Below are positions 56,001-63,947 of a stretch of 64,000 bases of DNA, piece by piece. Source of the DNA: Shewanella sp. MTB7. GTDB taxonomy: Bacteria; Pseudomonadota; Gammaproteobacteria; Enterobacterales; Shewanellaceae. The stretch lies in assembly GCF_027571385.1 (NCBI RefSeq), contig NZ_CP085636.1, positions 4,158,001-4,222,000 of the forward strand, given 5' to 3'. Made by a program: the position numbers and the translations under genes. Below the pieces are notes generated by a model, which saw nothing but the letters and a program-made list of their open reading frames with translations, was not told the origin of the DNA and did no database searches. Position 1 is the first letter of the stretch, and the number at the start of each line of letters is the position of its first letter.

Positions 56001-57288
56001 TCTTTACTAACGCATAATTGTTCGTACAAGTGTGGTCAGGAAGATCATTGTAATCATAAAGACTTTTCAGAAACCACCATTTAACATTAGCCCTAAAAAA
56101 CTCCCTAGCACCAAAGTAGAAAGTAGCAGAGGATCCATCAGGGTGAGTGACATTCATCTCCTCCAAAGTAGGACTTATAGAAGAGCTACAAGAATCTTCT
56201 TGATCATCTGGCTCATCAACATAATGAAGATCGTAATCCCACTTTCTTCCATCAGGCATGGTCACTACCAAAAGAGAAGTCTTCGTAGTGTAAGAAAGAT
56301 CTGATTCATACCGCCATATTTTGCCTGATGATTTAATTAATTTGACCGAGTTTGATGGTCGTTCAACAGTAACTTCCCTTCCATCATTAGATACAATTTT
56401 TATGAGCTCTTTCTTATCATTATATTTATATTCAACAACATTACCAAATCTGTCCTCTACTTTAGAAACATATAAGACATGTTTTTCTTTATAATATGAA
56501 CTGGAGCCGCCAAGACTCGGTAATGAAAACTTAGATGTATTCCCATTTAGTAAACTTAATTTATACTCATCAAGATAGTACTTGACCCCTTCAGGACTTG
56601 TCGCTAAGAAACCTTCATTTCCACCTGTTGCAAAGCAAGATATGACCCAATCATTATTCGTTGAATAGCGTGTGCCTTGTGGTAAATCTTCCAATTGATT
56701 TGGGCTAGGGTACAACAAGCTACTAGAGATCATATTGGGAATGATAAGTCTTAACCCAGAAGAATACCTATTACCACTAAGGCTGACATGAGTACTGTTA
56801 CCATTTACATCATCATAAGAAGCTCTAATCCTACCTAAATTTTGCAAGCCAGAGCAACGGTTATTGCTACCCAACTTCCATGCTTCAGCAAAATAGCGCT
56901 CTTCATCTCCACTTACCATTTGATATTCAATTCGAGGAAGCTCTTCTCTCCAGCCTGTCAATTCTGGCCTATCCACCGTAAATGAGGTGTTATACGCAAC
57001 TTGTAAACCAGAGTTACCCGGAATATTGGCGTCAGAGCGGTGAAAGGTTAACAGGCCATTAGCAATATCATACTTCTCACCCATCAAATCACTGGAGTGA
57101 AAACTGAGTCCATAATTCGGGGTCAATTTTTTGATAAAAGAGTCATTCAAAAATTCATTGTTGTTAAGCTCTTCATCGTCCCCATCGTTCTCAGAGAAAA
57201 CTGGTAACGAAACAAACACCAATAAGGCTATCACCATGACTTTTTTTATTATAAATATATTGCGAACATTCCACATAAATAACCTCAT
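53014..57288 (-). CDS. Large secreted YD-repeat (Rhs-family) protein
   Basis: A 1424-residue protein; the signal peptide (VIALLVFVSLPVFS) suggests a start at ATG 57288 or at 57273 (MWNV). An N-terminal strand-rich region to about residue 600 is followed by many YD repeats, e.g. YDGLDRLESADG and YDGLGNIKTRS, and HYNTLNRLNNLSGAY, that would build a beta-cocoon shell. It ends, instead of in an Rhs core end, with a proline run and an Ig-like domain with cysteines; the core end is in the next gene. No PAAR or VgrG domain is seen, so export is probably Sec-based. First gene of the island in transcription order. Confidence 0.88.
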   Translation of the reverse strand: MRLFMWNVRNIFIIKKVMVIALLVFVSLPVFSENDGDDEELNNNEFLNDSFIKKLTPNYGLSFHSSDLMGEKYDIANGLLTFHRSDANIPGNSGLQVAYNTSFTVDRPELTGWREELPRIEYQMVSGDEERYFAEAWKLGSNNRCSGLQNLGRIRASYDDVNGNSTHVSLSGNRYSSGLRLIIPNMISSSLLYPSPNQLEDLPQGTRYSTNNDWVISCFATGGNEGFLATSPEGVKYYLDEYKLSLLNGNTSKFSLPSLGGSSSYYKEKHVLYVSKVEDRFGNVVEYKYNDKKELIKIVSNDGREVTVERPSNSVKLIKSSGKIWRYESDLSYTTKTSLLVVTMPDGRKWDYDLHYVDEPDDQEDSCSSSISPTLEEMNVTHPDGSSATFYFGAREFFRANVKWWFLKSLYDYNDLPDHTCTNNYALVKKTLNVLSDEYVWQYSYSENSGHYRRKTRERFQDLVGDIPSNIDRLLHRTTTVTNPDLSKIVYYVNRDSWSWKEGKIEAVEKLDESNTLVEQVQYEFDAPEFNGYPVNSDFYNNYSKRANGIKTKTTSIYDDDVFVSDVVEFNKFGRPLITSESSTVFSEKKYRKIEYQHDKNNWILNLPIKQYISSTSSFGSPYKETTYNSSLLPYQKKTFGRLVSTNTYHSDGNLKQITYSGLNRFEQYEDYYRGKARKITMPCASTHGCNTVNGSTSNTIIAKIEVNSDSTTKSVTDFNGNKTNYSYNPIGWLTKVDYANGAWSDKIISYAKVTTANDGLNGSDIEIGQLKQTITQSNFEQRVYHDGLLRPTFTRTKDRSDFSTTAYQRNSFDYANRPILQSFPSGNASATAGMVTAYDELGRVDTVTRTSDNAATTHEYLPGNKIKVTDAKGNVTTTRYLAYGSPSFVKPTLIDTPDGDDTSIAYNKFGQVKSITQGTVTEKRLYDGYQQLCKTYRPETGVTAYDYNAQRQLIWRAEGTDGGHDSCAASSVPPSHKVILGYNNLGQLKTENFPDTTPDNTYGYDANGNLASLTSGSGSSAISWSYLYNSLNLIDKETLSIDGKSFVLDWGYNSLGTVSSLKYPSGRTVNYSPNALGQPTKTSEGAVNYASNVKYHPNGQLKQLTYGNGMVRKVALDTTGRIDEISDVNGAAYQLRLDPSYDQNDNLSRLIDWVDRSNDIGNMSYDGLDRLESADGKWGAGSYTYDGLGNIKTRSISGSSITYHYNTLNRLNNLSGAYAYNYTYDTRGSVTHNGRYGLDFNRANQVTRAKGIPYRYDGHNRRVKKNEDHSVYSQAGQLLYRQNANGDKTDTLYLGKQLIAEVEHRGTYTPPPPPALKPSISLIFSGGGGSGGDCPKGTVCQSANPFPPIPPADAYKLSWTTSNADSCTGRVFRNGSLHSTLSGTSNMGIYFENEGAGYEANLTCSSSGGTTTKFAYAGNGDEY

Positions 57289-57353
57289 AAATAATACTAT
57301 CCTTGTCTATCTTTGCGGTATTTTACTATTACAACAAGCCAGCAGTACGTAGC

Positions 57354-57483
57354 TTAATGTGGCAGGCGGAAAATTATGTTACCACTGCTATCTGTGTAAA
57401 CTTCATAGCCTTGATAATCGGAATTGAAATCGGCTTTTGTATAACCAACACATGATAAAAATAGCAATCCATTGTTTAATCAT
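57354..57483 (-). pseudogene. Possible remnant of a small secreted array-family gene
   Basis: From ATG 57483 (MIKQWIAIF) the frame soon fails, but a neighbouring frame gives LLFLSCVGYTKADFN then YEVYTDSSGNIIFRLPH and a stop. This looks like a signal peptide and first strand pair of the array family, with a frameshift. It lies upstream of the Rhs genes, on the far side from the array. Weak evidence. Confidence 0.35.
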
Positions 57484-57779
57484 AATCCCTTACCGAACAA
57501 ATTAATTTAACACTAACCACCGGAACGATTACATTAAACTATCAATATGTAAACATATGTTACAACTTATTTCTTAAATGTTATGGCATTTTTTTGAAAT
57601 TTGTACTGCTCAAACTTTCACACTTATTCCTTCCCGACTACAGCAAAAGATAACTAATTAATTGAATTATTTAATAATCAATGAAAGATATATTTTAAAT
57701 GAATGTAAATTATTTATCCTCCAAAAAAAGGGGACTTAAAAAAATAAAAATACATGAAATAGTATTGAGGAGGTGAGGA
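57484..57779. other. AT-rich region upstream of the Rhs genes
   Basis: Very AT-rich sequence with no supported gene. A promoter for the Rhs-array transcript is expected here or in 57289-57353. I could not define it. Confidence 0.4.
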
Positions 57780-57932
57780 TTAAGTATATAAGAATTTCAT
57801 CTTGGAGAAGAGGCTTAGTCTTGGCTGGTTTTGTAATGAGTCATTTTCGGCGACACGGCGTTGATAATACTCTCTAATCTCACGACGCTCTTCGGCGCGG
57901 TTAACCACTTTGGCAAAACGTTTGCGTTTGTG

Positions 57933-57972
57933 TATACCCAAGCGACTTGGAAATGCAGGATTCTGTGGGTAT
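57933..57972. repeat. Single end of the MITE-like repeat
   Basis: ATACCCAAGCGACTTGGAAA then TGCAGGATTCTGTGGG matches the outer 35-40 bp of the 262-bp element at 59002 and (inverted) 19524. The rest of the element is absent. Confidence 0.7.
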
Positions 57973-58111
57973 TGCTGCTGGCATATTAGTCTTAGATGTG
58001 CCGCACATGCCACTCGTTAATGTTCTGGTCCACAGAAAATAAGGCCGTACAAGAGTTAACAATGTTTCAGCAGAGGCAGACTACATCTTAATTGTGTTAA
58101 ACCTTAGAGAG

Positions 58112-58279
58112 TCACACTTTAGCCAATTTAGCCTTGAGATCAGATGCCACTATTTCCAATGCGGATAGCGCAACTTGTGGATCAATATTTTGACTTTCAA
58201 ACAGATAAATGAGGTCCACAGCAAGCTTAACCTCATCACAGGCTCCATCGATTGAACTATGTGGGATATCTGCTGACAT
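58112..58279 (-). CDS. ybaM: Small YbaM-like (DUF2496) protein
   Basis: A 55-residue protein, MSADIPHSSI to KAKLAKV. The segment DEVKLAVDLIYLFESQNIDP followed by VALSALEIVASD matches Escherichia coli YbaM (DDVKLAVDLI...). Two short amphipathic helices, cytosolic, function unknown. The frame, start and stop were found by reading the minus strand directly. Confidence 0.85.
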   Translation of the reverse strand: MSADIPHSSIDGACDEVKLAVDLIYLFESQNIDPQVALSALEIVASDLKAKLAKV

Positions 58280-58439
58280 AAACCTTTCACTGTGTTAAAC
58301 CATTCTCGAACGAATATTGTAAATAGTTCAGCGGCAAGTTCACAGGGAAATATCGACTATATGGCATTAATTCATATATCTCGCATTCTGAAATAGCTTG
58401 GGTATAATGCCGCTATAATCAGGCTAACCTTGATACCTT

Positions 58440-58679
58440 ATGACAACAGAGACTAATAAAATCGACTTTTCAATGATCAACAAAATGACAGCTAAGTCGT
58501 TTAATGAGCAAAAAAACCTAATCAAGCGACTCTTTAAAGGCAACACGGTATTATGTGAAACCTGCAAGCAACCACTTAAGTTGGTTGTACCTAAAGAAAA
58601 GGATTCAGGGAAAACCTACGGCGTGTTCTGTAAAAAACAGTGCACCGATATCCAACTAGAGATTGAACTCGTACTTTAA
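58440..58679 (+). CDS. Small zinc-ribbon hypothetical protein
   Basis: A 79-residue protein. CETCKQPL and, about 25 residues later, CKKQC form a possible CxxC...CxxxC metal site. The N-terminal 35 residues are helical and charged. No signal peptide. I recognise no named family. Single gene. Confidence 0.7.
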   Translation: MTTETNKIDFSMINKMTAKSFNEQKNLIKRLFKGNTVLCETCKQPLKLVVPKEKDSGKTYGVFCKKQCTDIQLEIELVL

Positions 58680-59001
58680 TTTTTCAGGTTCATTGTATCA
58701 ACGTCGCAAAACTCCCTCTGGATAACTTTAATCAGTCTAAGGTGGGATCTCAGATATGGGATCTCGACCGAACTGACGACAAACAATATCAACAGCCCTG
58801 AAATATAGACTGGCAAAACGATAAAGCCTCCCCATTAAATGTTTGCCAAATACCGCCTACACCACTTTTAAACCTGTGTATAGTTAATTTTATTTAATCA
58901 AAACATAGAGATAAACTCAATATTCCTCAAAGCCAATATGGTCTACTCTGATGTTATAGAAGCGAGTGTTATAATTAGATAATAAATTAATCAAACACGC
59001 T
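58680..59001. other. Intergenic region without a supported gene
   Basis: No convincing ORF or RNA gene. The right part leads directly into the MITE-like element. Confidence 0.5.
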
Positions 59002-59263
59002 ATACCCAAGCTACTTGAAAATGCAGGATTCAGTGGGAATTTAATGCGCTTTAGGCAAGATATTGATTGTAGGTAATGGTAGTTCCCTTAGCAAAATCAA
59101 TAACGCAGTATAAAGCACATTAAAACCCATCGAAGAAGGCTTTGCGCAAGCCCACTTCGTTGTTGCATTAGCTTAAAAGGGAGTCACCATTCATACGCCA
59201 ATGCGTCTAGAATTGAACTCGCGCAAGGCCTCTGAAACGAGTATTATCAGGTAGTTTGGGGAT
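59002..59263. mobile_element. MITE-like repeat, full copy 2 (262 bp)
   Basis: Begins ATACCCAAGCTACTTGAAAA and ends GGTAGTTTGGGGAT; inverted relative to the copy at 19263-19524 and equal in length. Internal sequences match at most positions (e.g. GAAGGCTTTGCGCAAGCCCA). No coding capacity. Confidence 0.75.
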
Positions 59264-59304
59264 AATAAATCAATTTAATATTGCATCAATATGGGGTGAT
59301 TATC

Positions 59305-59745
59305 ATGAGTTACAAACACATTCTTGTATCCATTGCCTTAAATAAAGACAGTGAGAAAGTGTTAAAGAGGGCTGCTCAAATAGCCAAACAAAATAATGCT
59401 AAGCTAAGTCTGATCCATGTAGATTTAGATATTCCTCATAACTATGAAGGGATGCTTGGTGTCGACTTTCAAGAAAGAGAATCGGCATTAAGACATGAGT
59501 CTATCGCTTCGATGAACAAGCTTATCAGTACTCACGATTACGAGATCAAAGAACATATATTTCACAGCGGGTATGTCGACGATGAAGTTATTGATAGTGT
59601 GGAGAAATACCATATCGATCTCTTAATAATGGGTCACCATAAATCCAGTTTTATCAGACAGATGCTACTCTCTCCCAGCGAGCCAGTACTGCGTAATATG
59701 CCTTGTGATCTTATGTTCATCAAGCTCGACGATGACCAAGCATAA
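59305..59745 (+). CDS. Universal stress protein, UspA family
   Basis: A 146-residue Usp domain. ATG 59305 is chosen because GGGGTGA lies 6-12 bases upstream; the frame extends to a TTG at 59281. It has the N-terminal YKHILVSIAL strand, and the C-terminal DLLIMGHHKSSFIRQMLLSPSEPVL, in which the G-x2-G-x9-G-S/T ATP motif is not fully kept, so it may not bind ATP. Cytosolic stress protein. Ended by the terminator at 59767. Confidence 0.9.
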   Translation: MSYKHILVSIALNKDSEKVLKRAAQIAKQNNAKLSLIHVDLDIPHNYEGMLGVDFQERESALRHESIASMNKLISTHDYEIKEHIFHSGYVDDEVIDSVEKYHIDLLIMGHHKSSFIRQMLLSPSEPVLRNMPCDLMFIKLDDDQA

Positions 59746-59766
59746 AGTATTAGCTTACACCCAATA

Positions 59767-59791
59767 AAAAAGGAGTCTTAACTCCTTTTTC
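59767..59791 (+). terminator. Terminator after the Usp gene
   Basis: Stem AAAAAGGAGT with ACTCCTTTTT around loop CTTA. Symmetric A and T runs mean it could also serve the convergent gene. Confidence 0.85.
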
Positions 59792-59839
59792 TAGTTACTT
59801 AACGAAAACGTTCTTCAAAAATAAGCAAAAAGTTAATGA

Positions 59840-60247
59840 TTATTGGCGAGTAAAAATCTGCAATATTGGCAGGAGTCGATGACCAAAAGAGAGTGTCATT
59901 GAAATTAACTCTCCCTGAGCAAATATCTGTTTATAAGCGCTAGGGGCACGTTGCTTACCATCGGCAAAAAGAGCATGAAGTTGGCTCGACTCAAAAATGC
60001 GTTCACCTGAGGCACTATTTCTCAGTGTTACCACGGCCTTACGTTCACCATCTTCATTGCTCATCACAATGTAATTAACCACTTCGAAATCACTTTTATC
60101 AGGTTGAATATCATGATTATTAACAAACTGAATGTCGACATTGGCAGGGACTGAGCGATCGATATAAAAGACATTATCTGCAGCTAAGCTGTTGGCACTG
60201 AACAAGACACTAAATAGGACACTAAACATAAATATGACTTTGTTCAT
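59840..60247 (-). CDS. Hypothetical exported protein
   Basis: A 135-residue protein from ATG 60247, with AAGAGGTG upstream; a GTG at 60253 is less likely. Signal peptide ends NSLAAD. The mature part is strand-rich, ending SFGHRLLPILQIFTRQ. No recognised domain or cysteines. It is about 50 bp downstream of the DUF3291-like gene and may be cotranscribed. Confidence 0.7.
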   Translation of the reverse strand: MNKVIFMFSVLFSVLFSANSLAADNVFYIDRSVPANVDIQFVNNHDIQPDKSDFEVVNYIVMSNEDGERKAVVTLRNSASGERIFESSQLHALFADGKQRAPSAYKQIFAQGELISMTLSFGHRLLPILQIFTRQ

Positions 60248-60299
60248 TTTCACCTCTTATTACAAAACCCAAATAGCCATTAAAAAGCCTTTTGCAAAG

Positions 60300-60785
60300 C
60301 TAAGCGCTCTTCACACCATCAAGATCGGCAGGCTGGAAGCGACTTTTAAAACTAAAAGCATAAACAGACTCTCCATGCGATCTTAAATATTCTAACCTCT
60401 CCTTAGCCTCATCGATACTGGGAATGTGCCCCTTAGGGATCCACCAAAGTACGTAGTTAGCCTCAGACAGCTTTTCAAACCACTCTTTCTTCCGCTTCAT
60501 AAAGCTGATGTGATGCGTCATATACATAAAGTTTTTAAGCGCATCTTGAGAGCGCCATATAGACATGTTAACCAGCAATAATGGATCGTCAAATACCTGA
60601 ATACTTGTGGCATCACCACTTTCATCCTTAAGACGCCAGACAAATCCTTCGCTGGACTCTGCCATCGCGTTCACAGACTCCAGATTATCAACAAACTCTT
60701 TCATCAAGGGCTCATCCATCGAAGCTCTGGCTTTAGCAATATTGAGCTGAGCAAGTTCCATCTCTATTTTATAACTTCCCATCAT
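60300..60785 (-). CDS. DUF3291-like protein
   Basis: A 161-residue protein of the dimeric alpha-beta barrel type. The segments ELAQLNIAKARASMDEPLM, SEGFVWRL, NMSIWRSQDALKNFMY and WWIPKGHIPSIDEAKERL match the DUF3291 pattern. Such proteins resemble small monooxygenases, but no activity is established. Cytosolic. Confidence 0.85.
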   Translation of the reverse strand: MMGSYKIEMELAQLNIAKARASMDEPLMKEFVDNLESVNAMAESSEGFVWRLKDESGDATSIQVFDDPLLLVNMSIWRSQDALKNFMYMTHHISFMKRKKEWFEKLSEANYVLWWIPKGHIPSIDEAKERLEYLRSHGESVYAFSFKSRFQPADLDGVKSA

Positions 60786-60909
60786 CTAATCCTTTGTCAG
60801 CAAACCCTATTCATCTGAGCATTCAAAACTGTGCGCCAGCACAAAGACAGTACCTTTAACTCAACCTAGAATCAATCCTCAGAAAATATAAGAGGGTCTT
60901 GATTTTAAT

Positions 60910-62031
60910 ATGGATTCATTTCAATGGGATAAACATTTCGTCACCGGGATAGATGACGTAGATATACAACATAAGAAGTTAGTCAATATCATCAACCGTT
61001 TTGGATACCAGCTCGCCAGCAATAATTTAGTCCTTGCAGATATCAATCAGGTACTTCACGAATTATGGACTTATACTCAAGAGCATTTTCAAGATGAAGA
61101 GACGTTAATGCAGGAGAAAGATGTAGATATCCGTCATCAGGTTTTACAAAGACAAGCCCATCGTTACTTCCTTAACGAAGTGCAGCAGATGCAGGCATCT
61201 GTTTCCATCGAAAAACCTGAAGCACTGAAGTATCTTCTTGATTTCCTTATCCAGTGGCTCGCTTATCATATCTTAGGCGATGACAAGAATATGGCTCGCC
61301 AAATAGCGGCCATTGATACAGGTATGAGTCCAGAGGAAGCATTTGAAAAAGAGCAGTCCCAAACCGACAATGCCACCGCACCACTGCTTACGGCACTTAA
61401 TGGTTTATTTAATCAAGTCTCCCAGCGTAACAAAGAACTGATCGCACTCAATCAAACCTTAGAAGAGAAGGTTCAGCTTCGTACCCGGGCACTTAGTGAT
61501 GCCAATAGTCATCTGAAAAAACTGTCTATAACCGATATGTTAACTGGGTTACCTAATCGACGCTTTGCCATGGAGAAACTCTCTCAACTCTGGCGTGACA
61601 TGCAATCAAATCCTCAGCCTCTCGCCTGTATGATGATAGATGCCGATCATTTTAAAAATGTAAACGACACTTACGGTCACGATGCTGGCGATCTCGTGCT
61701 CCGCCAACTGGCTAAGGTACTAGAACACGCTGTTCGCACCGATGATATCGTCTGCCGCTTGGGAGGCGATGAATTCATCATCCTTTGCCCTGAAACAGAT
61801 ATGCTTGGACTGAACCATATAGCTAACAAGGTACTTACCAAGGTTAACGCCACTTCAGTTTCTTTTGGTGCCAGTAAAGAAAATCTAAACACTGATGGGT
61901 GTTGGAAAGGCAGTGTGAGCATAGGACTCGCTATAAGTTCTGCTAATATGTTACGTCCAAATGAGCTACTGAAGCAAGCCGATCAGGCTCTATATGTGGC
62001 AAAAAACGCGGGTAAAAACTGCATCAGATAA
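60910..62031 (+). CDS. Hemerythrin-GGDEF diguanylate cyclase
   Basis: A 373-residue soluble fusion. Residues 1-135 are bacteriohemerythrin: VDIQHKKL, HFQDEETLM and the later HILGDDKNM supply the histidine and acidic ligands of a diiron oxygen site. A coiled coil (about 165-200) leads to a GGDEF domain from about 205, with LTDMLTGLPNRR-type start (ITDMLTGLPNRR) and the intact RLGGDEFIIL active site. It would make cyclic di-GMP in response to oxygen or redox state. No inhibitory RxxD was evident 5 residues before GGDEF. Confidence 0.92.
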   Translation: MDSFQWDKHFVTGIDDVDIQHKKLVNIINRFGYQLASNNLVLADINQVLHELWTYTQEHFQDEETLMQEKDVDIRHQVLQRQAHRYFLNEVQQMQASVSIEKPEALKYLLDFLIQWLAYHILGDDKNMARQIAAIDTGMSPEEAFEKEQSQTDNATAPLLTALNGLFNQVSQRNKELIALNQTLEEKVQLRTRALSDANSHLKKLSITDMLTGLPNRRFAMEKLSQLWRDMQSNPQPLACMMIDADHFKNVNDTYGHDAGDLVLRQLAKVLEHAVRTDDIVCRLGGDEFIILCPETDMLGLNHIANKVLTKVNATSVSFGASKENLNTDGCWKGSVSIGLAISSANMLRPNELLKQADQALYVAKNAGKNCIR

Positions 62032-62607
62032 GCTTATAGAATAACTAACTTTAATAAACTTTTCTGACAACAAATTTCAAAAATATTTTGATTTGAATTA
62101 CAAATGGCGTGGTGACATGGATGTCGTTGAACGGTTTTGTTGGCAGGACTTGCGAATATGAGTAACCTTTTAATAATATTAGAAGTCAGCTTCAATTAAC
62201 AAACCAAGACACCCAATAAAACCAGAACAATTAAGAGCTAGCTTTTTATTCTCTGTTGAGAGAATAATTCTAGCGACAGCTCAAAAATCTAGCCAACCAT
62301 TATTAATCAATAACATAGCGAGTCTATTGCAGGTTATCCACTTTCTAGTTGATGATAAGGCACATCTAGCAGATTTATAGATGAAGAAAAATCAGGCCAG
62401 CCATTGTTAATCAATAACATAGCGTATCTATTGCAGGTTATCCATTTTCTAGTTGGTGATAAGGCACATCTAGCATATTTATGGATGATGAGAAGCTAAT
62501 GAGAGTGTTCAGTGTACTCTTTAGGGCCGAGAATAACGGAATTCAAGCAGCAGGTTTTGACTCGATTGATAATGAGCCTGTTTTAACTGAATGATGAGTT
62601 CAAACAC
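62032..62607. other. Intergenic region with a tandem direct repeat
   Basis: No supported gene. The main structure is the 104-bp direct repeat at 62292-62494. Confidence 0.6.
62292..62494. repeat. Two tandem copies of a 104-bp unit
   Basis: The first copy starts GCCAACCATTATTAATCAAT at 62292 and the second GCCAGCCATTGTTAATCAAT at 62396. Long stretches are shared, such as CTATTGCAGGTTATCCA and GATAAGGCACATCTAGCA. About 85-90 percent identical by eye. No ORF spans both. Confidence 0.85.
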
Positions 62608-63585
62608 TTAGCCAGTTTGAAAATACTGGCAGCATTTAGAAAAATGCCGTCGTCGTTTGTCTAGATGTCCACAGTAGCTTGTGAGCTCTTGCAGTGTGCC
62701 TACTGGACCATGAAAAAGCATACCAAACTCAGTCGCAAGTTTAAGCCAGTGCTCAACGGGAATATTTAACCTAATCAGTATCTTTGATGCATTAACAGAA
62801 ATTGAACCTCGTTTGTCATCTCTAATGACTCTAGCCGTTTCGTCAACCAACTCGAGGTAATCTTTCAAATCAAAATTAATTCCTTGTGGCTGATTGAGGT
62901 CTTCATTTCCAATAAAAGGGAGTAACTTTACAGGTTGCTTGCCATTTAAGGCAGATTTAATTCTAAGCTGGATACTTGTATGGTCTGATTGTTCAGGAGT
63001 ATTAGCCATGTTTGAACGAATAGGATTGAGGTCAACGTAAGCCATACAAGCCAAAACGGCAGCTTCATCCAATAACGCCTGACTTTTAAAGCGACCTTCC
63101 CAAAACCTTCCAGTGCAACCATCTTCTTTATTCGCCATGCGGGCAATAGGTTCGTTAAGTGTGCGCATAAACCAAGATATATCACTTAGTCGCCCTCTAT
63201 ATTGAGCAATAGAATGCTTTAAACTGTTAATTTCAAAGCTCTCTATTATTTCACCCTTGGCAAACCTCTGAGTGATGTCAGTTCCCATGAATATTTGATG
63301 CCAGTGCTCAACAACTTCCCTGTCACTCCAACCGTTAGATTCATAAATATCAACACACAGAACAAGATGTAGATGGTTTGACATTACCGCATAAGCTGCA
63401 ACATCAATAGCAAACACCCCTGCTAATTTCAGTAGCAGAGATTCAACCCAACCGCGCCTATGGTCATAATTTTTCCCAGAAAACTTATCATCCCCAAAAA
63501 GCATGGCCCGTCTGGATACGCGCGAGCAACAGTGGTATACCGAAGTATCTTCAATACTGATTTGAGTTCTTCTTGGACGGGGCAT
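62608..63585 (-). CDS. Large Y1/RAYT-like transposase
   Basis: A 325-residue HUH-type protein. VMSNHLHLVL gives the metal motif; CTGRFWEGRFKSQALLDEAAVLACMAYVDLNPIRS matches the RAYT-type core. A longer C-terminal helical domain is added. It is only distantly related to the RAYT at 49984. The start has GGAGG upstream. No matching flanking repeat copies were obvious. It may be a domesticated or stand-alone relative. Confidence 0.88.
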   Translation of the reverse strand: MPRPRRTQISIEDTSVYHCCSRVSRRAMLFGDDKFSGKNYDHRRGWVESLLLKLAGVFAIDVAAYAVMSNHLHLVLCVDIYESNGWSDREVVEHWHQIFMGTDITQRFAKGEIIESFEINSLKHSIAQYRGRLSDISWFMRTLNEPIARMANKEDGCTGRFWEGRFKSQALLDEAAVLACMAYVDLNPIRSNMANTPEQSDHTSIQLRIKSALNGKQPVKLLPFIGNEDLNQPQGINFDLKDYLELVDETARVIRDDKRGSISVNASKILIRLNIPVEHWLKLATEFGMLFHGPVGTLQELTSYCGHLDKRRRHFSKCCQYFQTG

Positions 63586-63947
63586 TACAACCTCCTACTT
63601 AAGCTAATCATTAAAGCTTAGTAAGAAGCGCAAATATACGCCATTAAGAATGGCTGCATTATTTCTCTTCACGTTTTCTAAACATACCCTTCCTCTATTA
63701 ATTCCTGAGGAGTAATACCAATTACATTGAGTATCCGTTCATTCAGAGGGAGGGTTTCAACCTGATGAGGTTTGAGTTGATTGATCATCTCAAAGCTTGG
63801 GAAACTTGCATAAAAAATCCGAGGCCTAGAAATAGGACTCGGATTCTGAAGTGTCTAGAAGATCAATCAACCGATGGATAAATCACTAAATGATCGATAT
63901 TACACCCTAAGGCGCTTGTTTTCTACTATTTATTTAAATAACTTCAG
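63586..63947. other. Intergenic region with a hairpin terminator
   Basis: No supported gene. The only clear feature is the hairpin at 63812-63845. Confidence 0.6.
63812..63845 (-). terminator. Terminator for the gene at the right edge
   Basis: On the minus strand, AATCCGAGTCCTA pairs with TAGGCCTCGGATT around a 4-base loop, then a T-run. Almost the same sequence as the terminator at 35664-35699. Confidence 0.8.

Noticed and set aside
57780..58013. A 77-codon minus-strand ORF
   Set aside because: Its first third is the translated end of the MITE-like repeat (57933-57972), so the start is not natural. The basic C-terminal part might be a real fragment, but I cannot support a gene.
62292..62494. 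CRISPR or tRNA cluster
   Set aside because: Only two long adjacent copies without spacers, and no cloverleaf could be drawn.
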